Source: Actinomycetes bacterium (GTDB lineage Bacteria > Actinomycetota > Actinomycetes > Actinomycetales > Cellulomonadaceae). From it: 11,039 bases of DNA. Below the pieces are notes generated by a model. That model made no database searches. It was not told the DNA's origin and saw nothing but the letters and a program-made list of their open reading frames with translations. The stretch is taken from positions 1 to 11,039 of the forward strand of contig JAEWEJ010000234.1 of assembly GCA_023389455.1 (NCBI GenBank), written 5' to 3'. The position numbers and the translations under genes were made by a program. Shown here piece after piece: positions 1 to 7,029 of this stretch. Each line of letters opens with the position of its first letter. Position 1 is the first letter of the stretch.

Positions 1-1566
1 GCTCGGCTCAGCGGGACCGACGCGGAGCGCGGCCGCCGGCTCACGGCCGCGGCCGTGGTCGCGTTCGAGGCGGCCCTGCACACGCAGGGTGCGGACCTCC
101 TGGCGGCCGCGGCCGCGTGCGACCTCACCGAGGACGACCGGCTGCGGGTGTCCTGGCTCCAGGAGTGGTTCGGGACGCCCGGCTGGTCCGGTGCGGACAA
201 GGTCCGCCCCCTGTGCGAGCTGGCGGACCGGCTGGCTGCGCGCGGCCGGCAGGACCAGGCCGTGCGGATCACCCTCGACGTGGCCCTGCGGTGCTGGTGG
301 TCCAACCCCGACGACGCGACGACAGCGGCCCTCGTGCGGACCGCGGACCGCCTCGGGCTCGCGCCCGACGACCCGCGGCTCGTCACGGCCCTCGGGTACG
401 GCGCCCCGGTCGAGCGCGGCCGGGCCGTCACCCAGCGCCTGGCGGCCTACGTCCCCGACGCCCTCGAGCACCCCGCCGACGCCCTCAACCTCGGGACCGC
501 CGCCACCGCCGTCGGTGCCTTCCCGCTCGCGGGCCCCCTGCTGGACAGCGCGATCCTGCGGCTGCGGGCGCGCGGCGAGCTGGTGCCGCTGCTGCGCGCG
601 CTCGTCGCCCGGATGCTCACGGACCACCACCTCGGCCGGTGGGACGCCGTGCGGGTGACCGGCGAGGAGGTCCGTCACCTCACGGTCGACACCGCGCAGC
701 CGCTGTGGGGCATGGCGGCGGCCGCGACCGAGGCGCTGACGGCCGCCGCCCAGGGCGACGACGAGGGCCTGGAGGTGCTGGGCCGCGACGTCGACGTCTT
801 CTTCCAGGCGCTCGGCGCGACGACCTTCATGGCCCCGGTCGAGCTCGCCCGCGGACACGCCGCGCTCGCCCACGGCCGCCACGACGCCGCGCTGCACCAC
901 CTGCGCCGCGTGCGCGAGCCCGGCAGCCCGGTGCACCACCGGCACGCCTGGCACTGGACGGCCGTCGACCACGTCGCCGCCGCGGTGGCGCTGGACCGCC
1001 ACGACGAGGCGTCCCGCGTGCTCGACGCCATGACCACGCTGGCGCGCAGCAGCGGCTCGCCCCTCCTGGAGGCCGCCCTGCTGGTGGCCCGACCGCTCGC
1101 GGCGGACGACGCGCAGGCCGAGCCGCTGTTCCGGGAGGGCCTGGCGGGACGGCTGAGGCCGTGGCCGTTCCTGCACGCGCGGCACCTGCTCGCGTACGGG
1201 ACCTGGCTGCGCCGGCGTCGGCGGGTCCGCGAGTCCCGCGCCCACCTGCGCTCCAGCCGCGAGATGTTCGACGCGCTCGGGGCCGCGCGGTGGTACGAGC
1301 ACGCCACGGGCGAGCTGCGGGCGTCCGGCGAGGCCGGCCACGACCGCGTGCCCGGTGTCGACCACCGCCTGTCGCCGCAGGAACGCCAGATCGCCCGCCT
1401 GGCGGCCACCGGACTGACGAACCGGGAGATCGGGCAGCACCTGTACCTCTCGCACCGCACGGTCGGGTCCCACCTCTACCGGATCTTCCCGAAGCTGGGC
1501 ATCACCTCACGCGCCCAGCTCGCGTCGCTGCTGCTCGGGGACAGGACCGGCCCGAGCGCCGGCTGA
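1..1566 (+). CDS. LuxR-family transcriptional regulator, C-terminal part (5' end outside window)
   Basis: The frame is open from the first base and ends at TGA 1564-1566, giving 521 residues with no start visible. An internal GTG at 55 is possible, but the frame continues upstream without a stop, so I treat the gene as cut by the window edge. Residues 457-512 are a LuxR/GerE-type helix-turn-helix: LSPQERQIARLAATG, then TNREIGQHL, then the recognition helix SHRTVGSHLYRIFPKLG and SRAQLASLL. The roughly 430 residues before it are Ala/Leu/Arg-rich and alpha-helical in style, like the TPR-type helical repeats of large LAL regulators (MalT type). In that family a nucleotide-binding ATPase domain lies at the N-terminus, which would be upstream of this window; I see no Walker motif here. 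The regulated genes and the ligand cannot be told from sequence. A hairpin follows the stop within 5 bases, and the next gene is functionally unrelated. Confidence 0.88.
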   Translation, partial: ARLSGTDAERGRRLTAAAVVAFEAALHTQGADLLAAAAACDLTEDDRLRVSWLQEWFGTPGWSGADKVRPLCELADRLAARGRQDQAVRITLDVALRCWWSNPDDATTAALVRTADRLGLAPDDPRLVTALGYGAPVERGRAVTQRLAAYVPDALEHPADALNLGTAATAVGAFPLAGPLLDSAILRLRARGELVPLLRALVARMLTDHHLGRWDAVRVTGEEVRHLTVDTAQPLWGMAAAATEALTAAAQGDDEGLEVLGRDVDVFFQALGATTFMAPVELARGHAALAHGRHDAALHHLRRVREPGSPVHHRHAWHWTAVDHVAAAVALDRHDEASRVLDAMTTLARSSGSPLLEAALLVARPLAADDAQAEPLFREGLAGRLRPWPFLHARHLLAYGTWLRRRRRVRESRAHLRSSREMFDALGAARWYEHATGELRASGEAGHDRVPGVDHRLSPQERQIARLAATGLTNREIGQHLYLSHRTVGSHLYRIFPKLGITSRAQLASLLLGDRTGPSAG

Positions 1567-1570
1567 GGTC

Positions 1571-1589
1571 GGCACGGGTGCTCCGTGCC
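1571..1589 (+). terminator. Hairpin after the luxR-type gene, possible terminator or operator
   Basis: GGCACGG (1571-1577) and CCGTGCC (1583-1589) form a perfect 7-bp inverted repeat around a 5-base loop, starting 4 bases after the TGA of the regulator gene. There is no T-tract, which is usual for terminators in very GC-rich actinobacteria. The 3' arm touches a possible -10 hexamer (1589-1594), so the palindrome could also be a regulator site for nadE. Confidence 0.45.
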
Positions 1590-1594
1590 AGACT
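1589..1594 (+). promoter_or_regulatory. Possible -10 element for nadE (leaderless arrangement)
   Basis: CAGACT lies 6 bases before the GTG start of nadE. It partly matches the actinobacterial TANNNT consensus (A in position 2, T in position 6). The spacing would put transcription initiation at or next to the start codon, as in leaderless mRNAs. No convincing -35 is visible. No Shine-Dalgarno sequence lies just before this GTG, which agrees with leaderless initiation but does not prove it. Confidence 0.3.
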
Positions 1595-1600
1595 CGCGAC

Positions 1601-3670
1601 GTGGACTTCCTCTCCGCCTACGCCCACGGGTTCGCCCGGGTCGCCGCGTGCACCGTGCCGGTGACCGTCGCCGACCCGGCCCGCAACGCCGCGGCCGTCA
1701 TCACGGCCGCACGCGCCTGCCACGACGACGGTGTCGCGGTCGCCGTGCTGCCCGAGCTGTGCCTGTCCGGCTACGCGATCGACGACCTCTTCCTGCAGGA
1801 CGCCCTGCTCGACGCCGTGCGCGCCGCGCTGGACGAGGTCGTCGCCGCCTCGCGCGACCTGCGCCCGGTCCTGGTCGTGGGCGCACCGCTCGCGCACGGC
1901 GGGCGGCTCCTCAACACGGCCGTCGTCGTGCACCGCGGACGCGTCCTCGGCGTCGCGCCGAAGTCCTACCTGCCGACGTACCGGGAGTTCTACGAGCGCC
2001 GCTGGTTCGCGCCCGGCGACGACGTGCGGGGCACCACCACGATCGCCGGGCAGGACGTGCCCATCGGGCCGGACCTGCTGTTCACCGCGACCGACGTGCC
2101 CGGGCTCGTGCTGCACGTCGAGGTGTGCGAGGACCTGTGGGTGCCCGTCCCGCCCAGCGCCACGGCCGCGCTCGCGGGCGCCACGGTGCTCGTCAACCTC
2201 TCGTCCAGCCCCATCACCGTGGGCCGGGCGGAGGACCGTCGGCTGCTGGTGCGCTCGGCGTCGGCGCGCTGCGCCGCGGCGTACGTCTACGCCGCCGCCG
2301 GCTACGGGGAGTCGACCACGGACCTGTCGTGGGACGGCCAGACGATGGTCTACGAGCTGGGCGAGCTGCTGGCCGAGGGCGAGCGGTTCGTCGACGAGCC
2401 GGTGCACACGGTGGCGGACGTCGACCTCGACCGGCTGCGCCAGCACCGCCAGCGCACCGGAACGTTCGACGACAACCGCCGCGGGCTGGGCATGGCCGCC
2501 GCGGGCGCGTCGCACCGGACCGTCGCCTTCACCCTCGACCCGCCGACCGGCGACGTCGGGCTGCGCCGGCGCGTCGACCGGTTCCCGTTCGTGCCGGACG
2601 ACGCCCAGCGCCTCGCCCTCGACTGCTACGAGGCGTACAACATCCAGGTCAGCGGCCTGGAGCAGCGGCTGCGCGCGATCGGCGACGCGAAGGTCGTCAT
2701 CGGGGTGTCCGGCGGGCTGGACTCGACGCACGCGCTGATCGTCGCGGCGCGGGCCATGGACCGGCTCGGCCGCCCCCGCACCGACATCCTGGCGTTCACG
2801 ATGCCCGGGTTCGCCACGAGCGAGGGGACGAAGGCCAGCGCGCTGGCGCTCATGGAGTCGCTGGGCACGACGTTCGAGACGATCGACATCCGTCCTGCGG
2901 CGCGTCAGATGCTGGCGGACCTGGGACACCCCGCCGGGGCGGGCGAGGAGGTCTACGACGTCACGTTCGAGAACGTCCAGGCGGGTCTGCGCACCGACTA
3001 CCTGTTCCGCGCGGCCAACCAGCGCGGGGGCATCGTGCTGGGCACCGGCGACCTCTCGGAGCTGGCGCTGGGCTGGTGCACGTACGGCGTGGGTGACCAG
3101 ATGTCGCACTACGCCGTCAACGCGGGGGTGCCCAAGACGCTGATCCAGCACCTCATCCGCTGGGTGGTGGGCGAGGGCCACTTCGACGACGCCACCAACG
3201 CCGTGCTGCTGCGCGTCCTGGACCAGGAGATCTCCCCGGAGCTCGTGCCCGCGCGCGCGGGCGAGCCGCTGCAGTCCACCGAGGACACGATCGGTCCGTA
3301 CGCGCTGCACGACTTCGCGCTGTACCAGCTGCTGCGGCACGGCATGCGTCCCAGCCGGATCGCCTTCCTCGCGTGGCACGCCTGGCACGACGCGTCGACG
3401 GGGGAGTGGCCCCCGGGCTGGCCGCTGGACCGCCGCGCCGAGTACGACCTGCCGGCGGTGCGTCGCTGGCTGGAGGTGTTCCTGCGGCGGTTCTTCGCCA
3501 GCCAGTTCAAGCGGTCGGCGCTGCCGAACGGCCCGAAGGTCAGCGAGGGCGGCACGATGTCGCCGCGCGGCGACTGGCGGATGCCGTCCGACGCGTCGCC
3601 CGCGGCCTGGCTCGCGGAGCTCGACGCGCACGTGCCGCACGACCTGCCCGCTGCGTCGCGCGCGTCCTGA
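1601..3670 (+). CDS. nadE: Glutamine-dependent NAD+ synthetase (NadE, two-domain form)
   Basis: This cytoplasmic enzyme makes NAD+ from deamido-NAD+, ATP and glutamine, the last step of NAD synthesis. The 689-residue product has the two-domain bacterial form seen in Mycobacterium tuberculosis NadE (about 680 residues). The N-terminal nitrilase-type glutaminase domain (about 1-310) shows the Glu-Lys-Cys triad: E52 in LPELCLSGY, K121 in APKSYLPTY and C176 in HVEVCEDLW. These numbers coincide with those known for the M. tuberculosis enzyme. The C-terminal synthetase domain (about 335-689) has the ATP-pyrophosphatase loop SGGLDST at 370-376 and GTGDLSE at 481-487. GTG 1601 is the most upstream start giving a normal N-terminus. 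It has no clear ribosome-binding site, and a -10-like hexamer sits just ahead, so it may be leaderless. It is flanked by hairpins on both sides and is probably transcribed alone. Both domains look intact. Confidence 0.97.
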   Translation: MDFLSAYAHGFARVAACTVPVTVADPARNAAAVITAARACHDDGVAVAVLPELCLSGYAIDDLFLQDALLDAVRAALDEVVAASRDLRPVLVVGAPLAHGGRLLNTAVVVHRGRVLGVAPKSYLPTYREFYERRWFAPGDDVRGTTTIAGQDVPIGPDLLFTATDVPGLVLHVEVCEDLWVPVPPSATAALAGATVLVNLSSSPITVGRAEDRRLLVRSASARCAAAYVYAAAGYGESTTDLSWDGQTMVYELGELLAEGERFVDEPVHTVADVDLDRLRQHRQRTGTFDDNRRGLGMAAAGASHRTVAFTLDPPTGDVGLRRRVDRFPFVPDDAQRLALDCYEAYNIQVSGLEQRLRAIGDAKVVIGVSGGLDSTHALIVAARAMDRLGRPRTDILAFTMPGFATSEGTKASALALMESLGTTFETIDIRPAARQMLADLGHPAGAGEEVYDVTFENVQAGLRTDYLFRAANQRGGIVLGTGDLSELALGWCTYGVGDQMSHYAVNAGVPKTLIQHLIRWVVGEGHFDDATNAVLLRVLDQEISPELVPARAGEPLQSTEDTIGPYALHDFALYQLLRHGMRPSRIAFLAWHAWHDASTGEWPPGWPLDRRAEYDLPAVRRWLEVFLRRFFASQFKRSALPNGPKVSEGGTMSPRGDWRMPSDASPAAWLAELDAHVPHDLPAASRAS

Positions 3671-3703
3671 CCCGTCCCTGCACCCCCGTCGGCGACGGCG
3701 GTG

Positions 3704-3725
3704 CGACCCCGGCCGACCGGGGTCG
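3704..3725 (+). terminator. Strong hairpin between nadE and thrS, probable terminator
   Basis: CGACCCCGG (3704-3712) and CCGGGGTCG (3717-3725) make a perfect 9-bp stem with the 4-base loop CCGA, 34 bases after the nadE stop. It has no T-tract, as is common for actinobacterial intrinsic terminators. The -10-like hexamer of the thrS operon starts 2 bases after the stem, so an operator role is also possible. Confidence 0.55.
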
Positions 3726-3726
3726 G

Positions 3727-3732
3727 TAGCAT
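3727..3732 (+). promoter_or_regulatory. -10 element of the thrS-PIM operon
   Basis: TAGCAT matches the actinobacterial TANNNT -10 consensus. No good -35 hexamer is visible 16-19 bases upstream, where the hairpin 3704-3725 lies. Transcription would start near 3739, giving a leader of about 80 bases before the preferred thrS start at 3819. The position just after a likely terminator and before a six-gene run supports a real promoter. Confidence 0.5.
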
Positions 3733-3803
3733 CGACCTGGCCCGTGTCGACGACCGCCGACCCGCGCCGCCGACCCGCCGCGACCCGCGGAGCGGGCAGA
3801 CCC

Positions 3804-3809
3804 GAGGAG
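3804..3809 (+). promoter_or_regulatory. Ribosome binding site that decides the thrS start
   Basis: GAGGAG is a strong Shine-Dalgarno match with 9 bases before GTG 3819. The upstream in-frame GTG at 3744 has no such site and would add a basic, Pro/Arg-rich 25-residue extension not typical of threonyl-tRNA synthetases. I therefore place the start at 3819. Confidence 0.75.
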
Positions 3810-3818
3810 CCCACGAAC

Positions 3819-5834
3819 GTGCCCGAGCAGATGACCCTGACCGTCGACGGCGTCGAGACCCCGGTCGCGCAGGGCACGACGGGCGCCGACCTCTTCGCCG
3901 ACCGCCGCGACGTCGTCGTCGTCCGCGTCGACGGCGAGCTGAAGGACCTCGCCGCCCCGCTGGCGCCCGGCGCCGTCGTCGAGGCGGTGACCATCGACTC
4001 GCCGGACGGTCTCGCGGTGCTGCGGCACTCGGCCGCCCACGTGCTCGCGCAGGCGGTGCAGGAGGTCAACCCGACGGCGCGCCTCGGCATCGGCCCGCCG
4101 ATCACCGACGGCTTCTACTACGACTTCGACGTCGAGACCCCGTTCACCCCCGAGGACCTCAAGGCGATCGAGAAGGTCATGGGCCGGATCGTCAAGGAGG
4201 GCCAGACCTTCCGGCGGTGGGACGTCACCGAGGCGCAGGCGCGCGAGGAGCTGGCCGCCGAGCCGTACAAGCTCGAGCTCATCGGGCTCAAGGGGGAGGC
4301 GGGCGACGCCGCCGACGGCGCGTCGGTCGAGGTCGGTCTGGGCGGTCTGTCGATCTACCAGAACGTGCGGGGCGCCGGGCGGGAGTCCGAGACCGTCGTG
4401 TGGCAGGACCTGTGCCGTGGCCCGCACCTGCCCAGCACCCGCCTGATCGGCAACGGCTTCCAGCTCACCCGCTCGGCCGCCGCGTACTGGCGAGGCTCGG
4501 AGAAGAACCCGCAGCTGCAGCGCGTGTACGGCACCGCGTGGCCGACCAAGGACGAGCTGAAGGCGTACCTCGAGCGCATCGCCGAGGCGGAGCGCCGCGA
4601 CCACCGCAAGCTCGGCAACGAGCTCGACCTGTTCTCGTTCCCCGAGGAGATCGGGTCCGGTCTGGCCGTGTTCCACCCCAAGGGCGGCATCATCCGCATG
4701 GAGATGGAGGAGTACTCGCGCCGCCGTCACGTGCAGGCCGGCTACTCCTTCGTGAACTCGCCGCACATCACCAAGGAGCAGCTCTTCCAGATCTCCGGGC
4801 ACCTGGACTGGTACGCCGACGGCATGTACCCGCCCATGCAGCTCGACGCGGAGTACCACGAGGACGGCACGGTCCGGCGTGAGGGGCAGAACTACTACCT
4901 CAAGCCGATGAACTGCCCGATGCACAACCTGATCTTCGCCTCGCGCGGGCGGTCGTACCGCGAGCTGCCGCTGCGGCTCTTCGAGTTCGGGACCGTCTAC
5001 CGGTACGAGAAGTCGGGCGTCGTGCACGGCATGACCCGTGCCCGCGGCTTCACCCAGGACGACGCGCACATCTACTGCACCCGCGAGCAGATGAAGGACG
5101 AGCTCACGAGCCTGCTCACCTTCGTCCTCGACCTGCTGAAGGACTACGGGCTCGACGACTTCTACCTGGAGCTGTCGACCCGGAACCCCGAGAAGTCGGT
5201 CGGCTCCGAGGAGGTCTGGGAGGAGGCGACGCAGACCCTGCGTGAGGTCGCCGAGGCCTCCGGCCTCGACCTCGTCCCGGACCCGGGCGGCGCCGCGTTC
5301 TACGGCCCCAAGATCTCGGTCCAGGCGAAGGACGCCATCGGCCGCACCTGGCAGATGTCGACGATCCAGCTCGACTTCAACCTGCCCGAGCGGTTCGAGC
5401 TCGAGTACACCGCCCCCGACGGCAGCCGGCAGCGCCCGGTGATGATCCACCGCGCGCTGTTCGGGTCGATCGAGCGGTTCTTCGCCGTGCTCACCGAGCA
5501 CTACGCCGGCGCGTTCCCCGCGTGGCTCGCGCCCGTGCAGGTGCTCGCCGTCCCGGTGGCCGAGCCGTTCGAGCCGTACCTCGACGAGGTCGTCTCCCGC
5601 CTGCGTGCGCAGGGCATCCGTGCGGAGGTCGACCGGTCCGACGACCGCTTCGGCAAGAAGATCCGCAACGCCTCGACGCAGAAGATCCCGTTCGTGCTCA
5701 TCGCCGGCGGGGAGGACGCCGAGGCCGGTGCCGTCTCCTTCCGCTACCGCGACGGGCGCCAGGACAACGGCGTGCCCGTCGACGTGGCGGTCGACCGGAT
5801 CGTGTCGGCCGTCCGCGACCGCGTGCAGGTCTGA
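3819..5834 (+). CDS. thrS: Threonyl-tRNA synthetase
   Basis: The product (671 residues) charges tRNA-Thr with threonine and edits mischarged Ser-tRNA-Thr. Domains in order are TGS (about 1-65), the editing domain (about 66-235), the class II catalytic core (about 265-565) and the anticodon-binding domain (about 570-671). The editing site is intact: H70-x3-H74 and C199-x3-H203. The stretch between these pairs is longer than in E. coli, with a Gly/Ala-rich insert near 158-192. In the core, the zinc ligands are C366 (MNCPMHN), H417 (DDAHIYC) and H544 (MIHRALFGS). Class II motif 2 lies around YRYEKSG to TRARGF (394-411), and motif 3 around 539-553. The start at GTG 3819 is set by a strong ribosome-binding site; in-frame alternatives are GTG 3744 and ATG 3831. 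It is the first gene of the probable operon reaching 9915, with 3 bases to the next gene. I see no T-box-like element in the short leader. Confidence 0.97.
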   Translation: MPEQMTLTVDGVETPVAQGTTGADLFADRRDVVVVRVDGELKDLAAPLAPGAVVEAVTIDSPDGLAVLRHSAAHVLAQAVQEVNPTARLGIGPPITDGFYYDFDVETPFTPEDLKAIEKVMGRIVKEGQTFRRWDVTEAQAREELAAEPYKLELIGLKGEAGDAADGASVEVGLGGLSIYQNVRGAGRESETVVWQDLCRGPHLPSTRLIGNGFQLTRSAAAYWRGSEKNPQLQRVYGTAWPTKDELKAYLERIAEAERRDHRKLGNELDLFSFPEEIGSGLAVFHPKGGIIRMEMEEYSRRRHVQAGYSFVNSPHITKEQLFQISGHLDWYADGMYPPMQLDAEYHEDGTVRREGQNYYLKPMNCPMHNLIFASRGRSYRELPLRLFEFGTVYRYEKSGVVHGMTRARGFTQDDAHIYCTREQMKDELTSLLTFVLDLLKDYGLDDFYLELSTRNPEKSVGSEEVWEEATQTLREVAEASGLDLVPDPGGAAFYGPKISVQAKDAIGRTWQMSTIQLDFNLPERFELEYTAPDGSRQRPVMIHRALFGSIERFFAVLTEHYAGAFPAWLAPVQVLAVPVAEPFEPYLDEVVSRLRAQGIRAEVDRSDDRFGKKIRNASTQKIPFVLIAGGEDAEAGAVSFRYRDGRQDNGVPVDVAVDRIVSAVRDRVQV

Positions 5835-5837
5835 GCC

Positions 5838-6410
5838 GTGCCCTCCTCCGACGACGTGGAGGTCGAGCCCGCCGACGCCTTCGCCGGCGTCCCGGACGGG
5901 CTCGACCGCCTGTGGACCCCCCACCGGATGGCGTACATCGGTGGGCAGGACAAGCCCGCCGACGACGCCCCGGGCGACGGCTGCCCGTTCTGCCGCATCC
6001 CGGGCCTGCCCGACGAGCAAGGGCTGGTCGTGCACCGCGGCGAGGTCGCGTACGTGGTGATGAACCTCTACCCGTACAACTCGGGGCACCTGCTGGTGTG
6101 CCCGTACCGGCACGTCGCGGACTACACCGAGCTGACGGCGCCCGAGGTCGCGGAGGTGGCCGACCTGACCCGGACCGCGATGCGCGTGGTGCGCGAGGTG
6201 CTCGCGCCCGACGGCTTCAACCTCGGCATGAACCAGGGCCAGGTCGCGGGCGCCGGCATCCAGGCGCACCTGCACCAGCACGTCGTGCCCCGCTGGGGTG
6301 GCGACGCGAACTTCCTGCCGATCGTCGCGCGCACCCGCGCGCTGCCGGCGCTGCTCGGCGACACGCGCGCGGCGCTGGCCGCCGCGTGGCCCGCCACCAC
6401 GAAGGGATGA
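5838..6410 (+). CDS. HIT-family nucleotide phosphorylase/hydrolase (Rv2613c-like, Ap4A phosphorylase type)
   Basis: The 190-residue product carries the histidine triad HLHQHVVPRW at 144-153 (H144, H146, H148), the nucleotidyl-transfer site of the HIT superfamily. Upstream features typical of the family are CPFC (49-52), the core strand around YVVMNLYPYNSGHLLVCPYR (72-91), and NLGMNQGQVAGAGI (128-141). The CPFC pair may bind zinc, but this is not certain. The position between thrS and pgsA equals that of M. tuberculosis Rv2613c, characterised as a diadenosine tetraphosphate (Ap4A) phosphorylase, so that activity is the best guess. Aminoacyl-tRNA synthetases make Ap4A as a by-product, which gives a plausible link to thrS. 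The start is GTG, 3 bases after the thrS stop, with only a weak ribosome-binding site, so translation is probably coupled. Substrate choice (Ap4A or another adenylated nucleotide) cannot be read from sequence. Confidence 0.92.
   Translation: MPSSDDVEVEPADAFAGVPDGLDRLWTPHRMAYIGGQDKPADDAPGDGCPFCRIPGLPDEQGLVVHRGEVAYVVMNLYPYNSGHLLVCPYRHVADYTELTAPEVAEVADLTRTAMRVVREVLAPDGFNLGMNQGQVAGAGIQAHLHQHVVPRWGGDANFLPIVARTRALPALLGDTRAALAAAWPATTKG
6401..6407 (+). promoter_or_regulatory. Ribosome binding site that decides the pgsA start
   Basis: GAAGGGA lies 10 bases before GTG 6418 and inside the last codons of the HIT gene. The pgsA frame is open further upstream, to 6298, but that part overlaps the HIT catalytic region and has no membrane-protein character. 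This site supports the start at 6418. Confidence 0.6.
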
Positions 6411-6417
6411 CGGACGC

Positions 6418-7029
6418 GTGCTGAGCCGACTGCGCGGCGCGATGACGCGGCTGTGGACGCCGCTGGCCGACGCGCTCCTGCGCCGGGGGGTGTCCCCGGA
6501 CGCCGTGACCATCACCGGGACGCTCGTCGTCGTCGTCACGGCGCTGTGGGCGTTCCCCACGGGCCACCTGCTGCTGGGCGGCCTGCTCATCGCCGTCTTC
6601 ACGCTCACCGACTCGATCGACGGGGTCATGGCGCGCCGGTCCGGGCGCAGCGGCCCCTGGGGCGCGTTCCTGGACTCGACCCTCGACCGCTTCGGCGACG
6701 GTGCGATCTTCGCGGGTCTCGTGCTCTGGTACACCGGTGGTGGCGACTCGCGCCTCACCGCGGTGCTCGCGCTGGCGTGCCTCGTCCTGGGCTCGATCGT
6801 GCCCTACGCCCGGGCTCGTGCGGAGGGTCTGGGCATGACGGCCGCCGTCGGCATCGCCGAGCGCGCCGACCGGTTGTTCGCCGTGCTCCTCGCCACCGTC
6901 CTGGTGGGTGCCGGCCTGCCCGACGTCGTCATGACCGTCGTCCTCGGCCTGCTCACGGTGGCGTCCGCGATCACGGTGGTGCAGCGCATGGCGACGGTGC
7001 GGCGCCAGGTGCGCCAGGCGGCGTCGTGA
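6418..7029 (+). CDS. pgsA: Phosphatidylinositol phosphate synthase (CDP-alcohol phosphatidyltransferase)
   Basis: This membrane enzyme joins CDP-diacylglycerol and inositol 3-phosphate to give phosphatidylinositol phosphate, the precursor of phosphatidylinositol and PIMs. The 203-residue product shows the complete CDP-alcohol phosphatidyltransferase signature D-x2-D-G-x2-A-R-x8-G-x3-D-x3-D: D65, D68, G69, A72, R73, G82, D86 and D90. The aspartates bind the metal ions. About six membrane segments are visible, near 30-46, 51-67, 95-106, 113-130, 152-167 and 170-188, as usual for the family. The family signature alone would also fit a phosphatidylglycerol phosphate synthase. The specific call rests on the neighbours: the acyltransferase and pimA follow directly, as in M. 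tuberculosis Rv2612c. The gene starts 7 bases after the HIT stop and overlaps the next start by 4 bases. Confidence 0.92.
   Translation: MLSRLRGAMTRLWTPLADALLRRGVSPDAVTITGTLVVVVTALWAFPTGHLLLGGLLIAVFTLTDSIDGVMARRSGRSGPWGAFLDSTLDRFGDGAIFAGLVLWYTGGGDSRLTAVLALACLVLGSIVPYARARAEGLGMTAAVGIAERADRLFAVLLATVLVGAGLPDVVMTVVLGLLTVASAITVVQRMATVRRQVRQAAS

Noticed and set aside
117..1664. Alternative + strand frame inside the luxR-type gene
   Set aside because: The translation is dominated by Arg, Pro, Ala and Gly, typical of a shifted frame. The frame with the LuxR helix-turn-helix is the real one.
3733..3803. Possible T-box or attenuator in the thrS leader
   Set aside because: The leader of about 80 bases is too short for a T-box. 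It has no recognisable T-box sequence and only a small 5-bp hairpin (3784-3796).
1502..4105. Very long minus-strand open frame (867 codons) opposite nadE and the start of thrS
   Set aside because: In DNA this GC-rich, stop codons are rare in the complementary frames. The translation is Arg/Gly/Val/Asp-rich with no domain, and it lies opposite two unmistakable genes.
6524..6538. Short GTC/CGT repeat in pgsA, and a similar one in thrS near 3911
   Set aside because: They encode valine runs in hydrophobic segments or strands with the preferred GTC codon; no sign of a functional DNA repeat.
3540..6758. 1072-codon minus-strand open frame opposite thrS, the HIT gene and pgsA
   Set aside because: It is the same composition effect: low-complexity His/Arg/Val/Asp-rich translation, no recognisable motif, and it spans several verified genes on the other strand.
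6453..7025. Upstream extension of the acyltransferase frame over pgsA
   Set aside because: It is open only by composition. The acyltransferase homology begins after GTG 7026, which has the typical GTGA overlap with pgsA.
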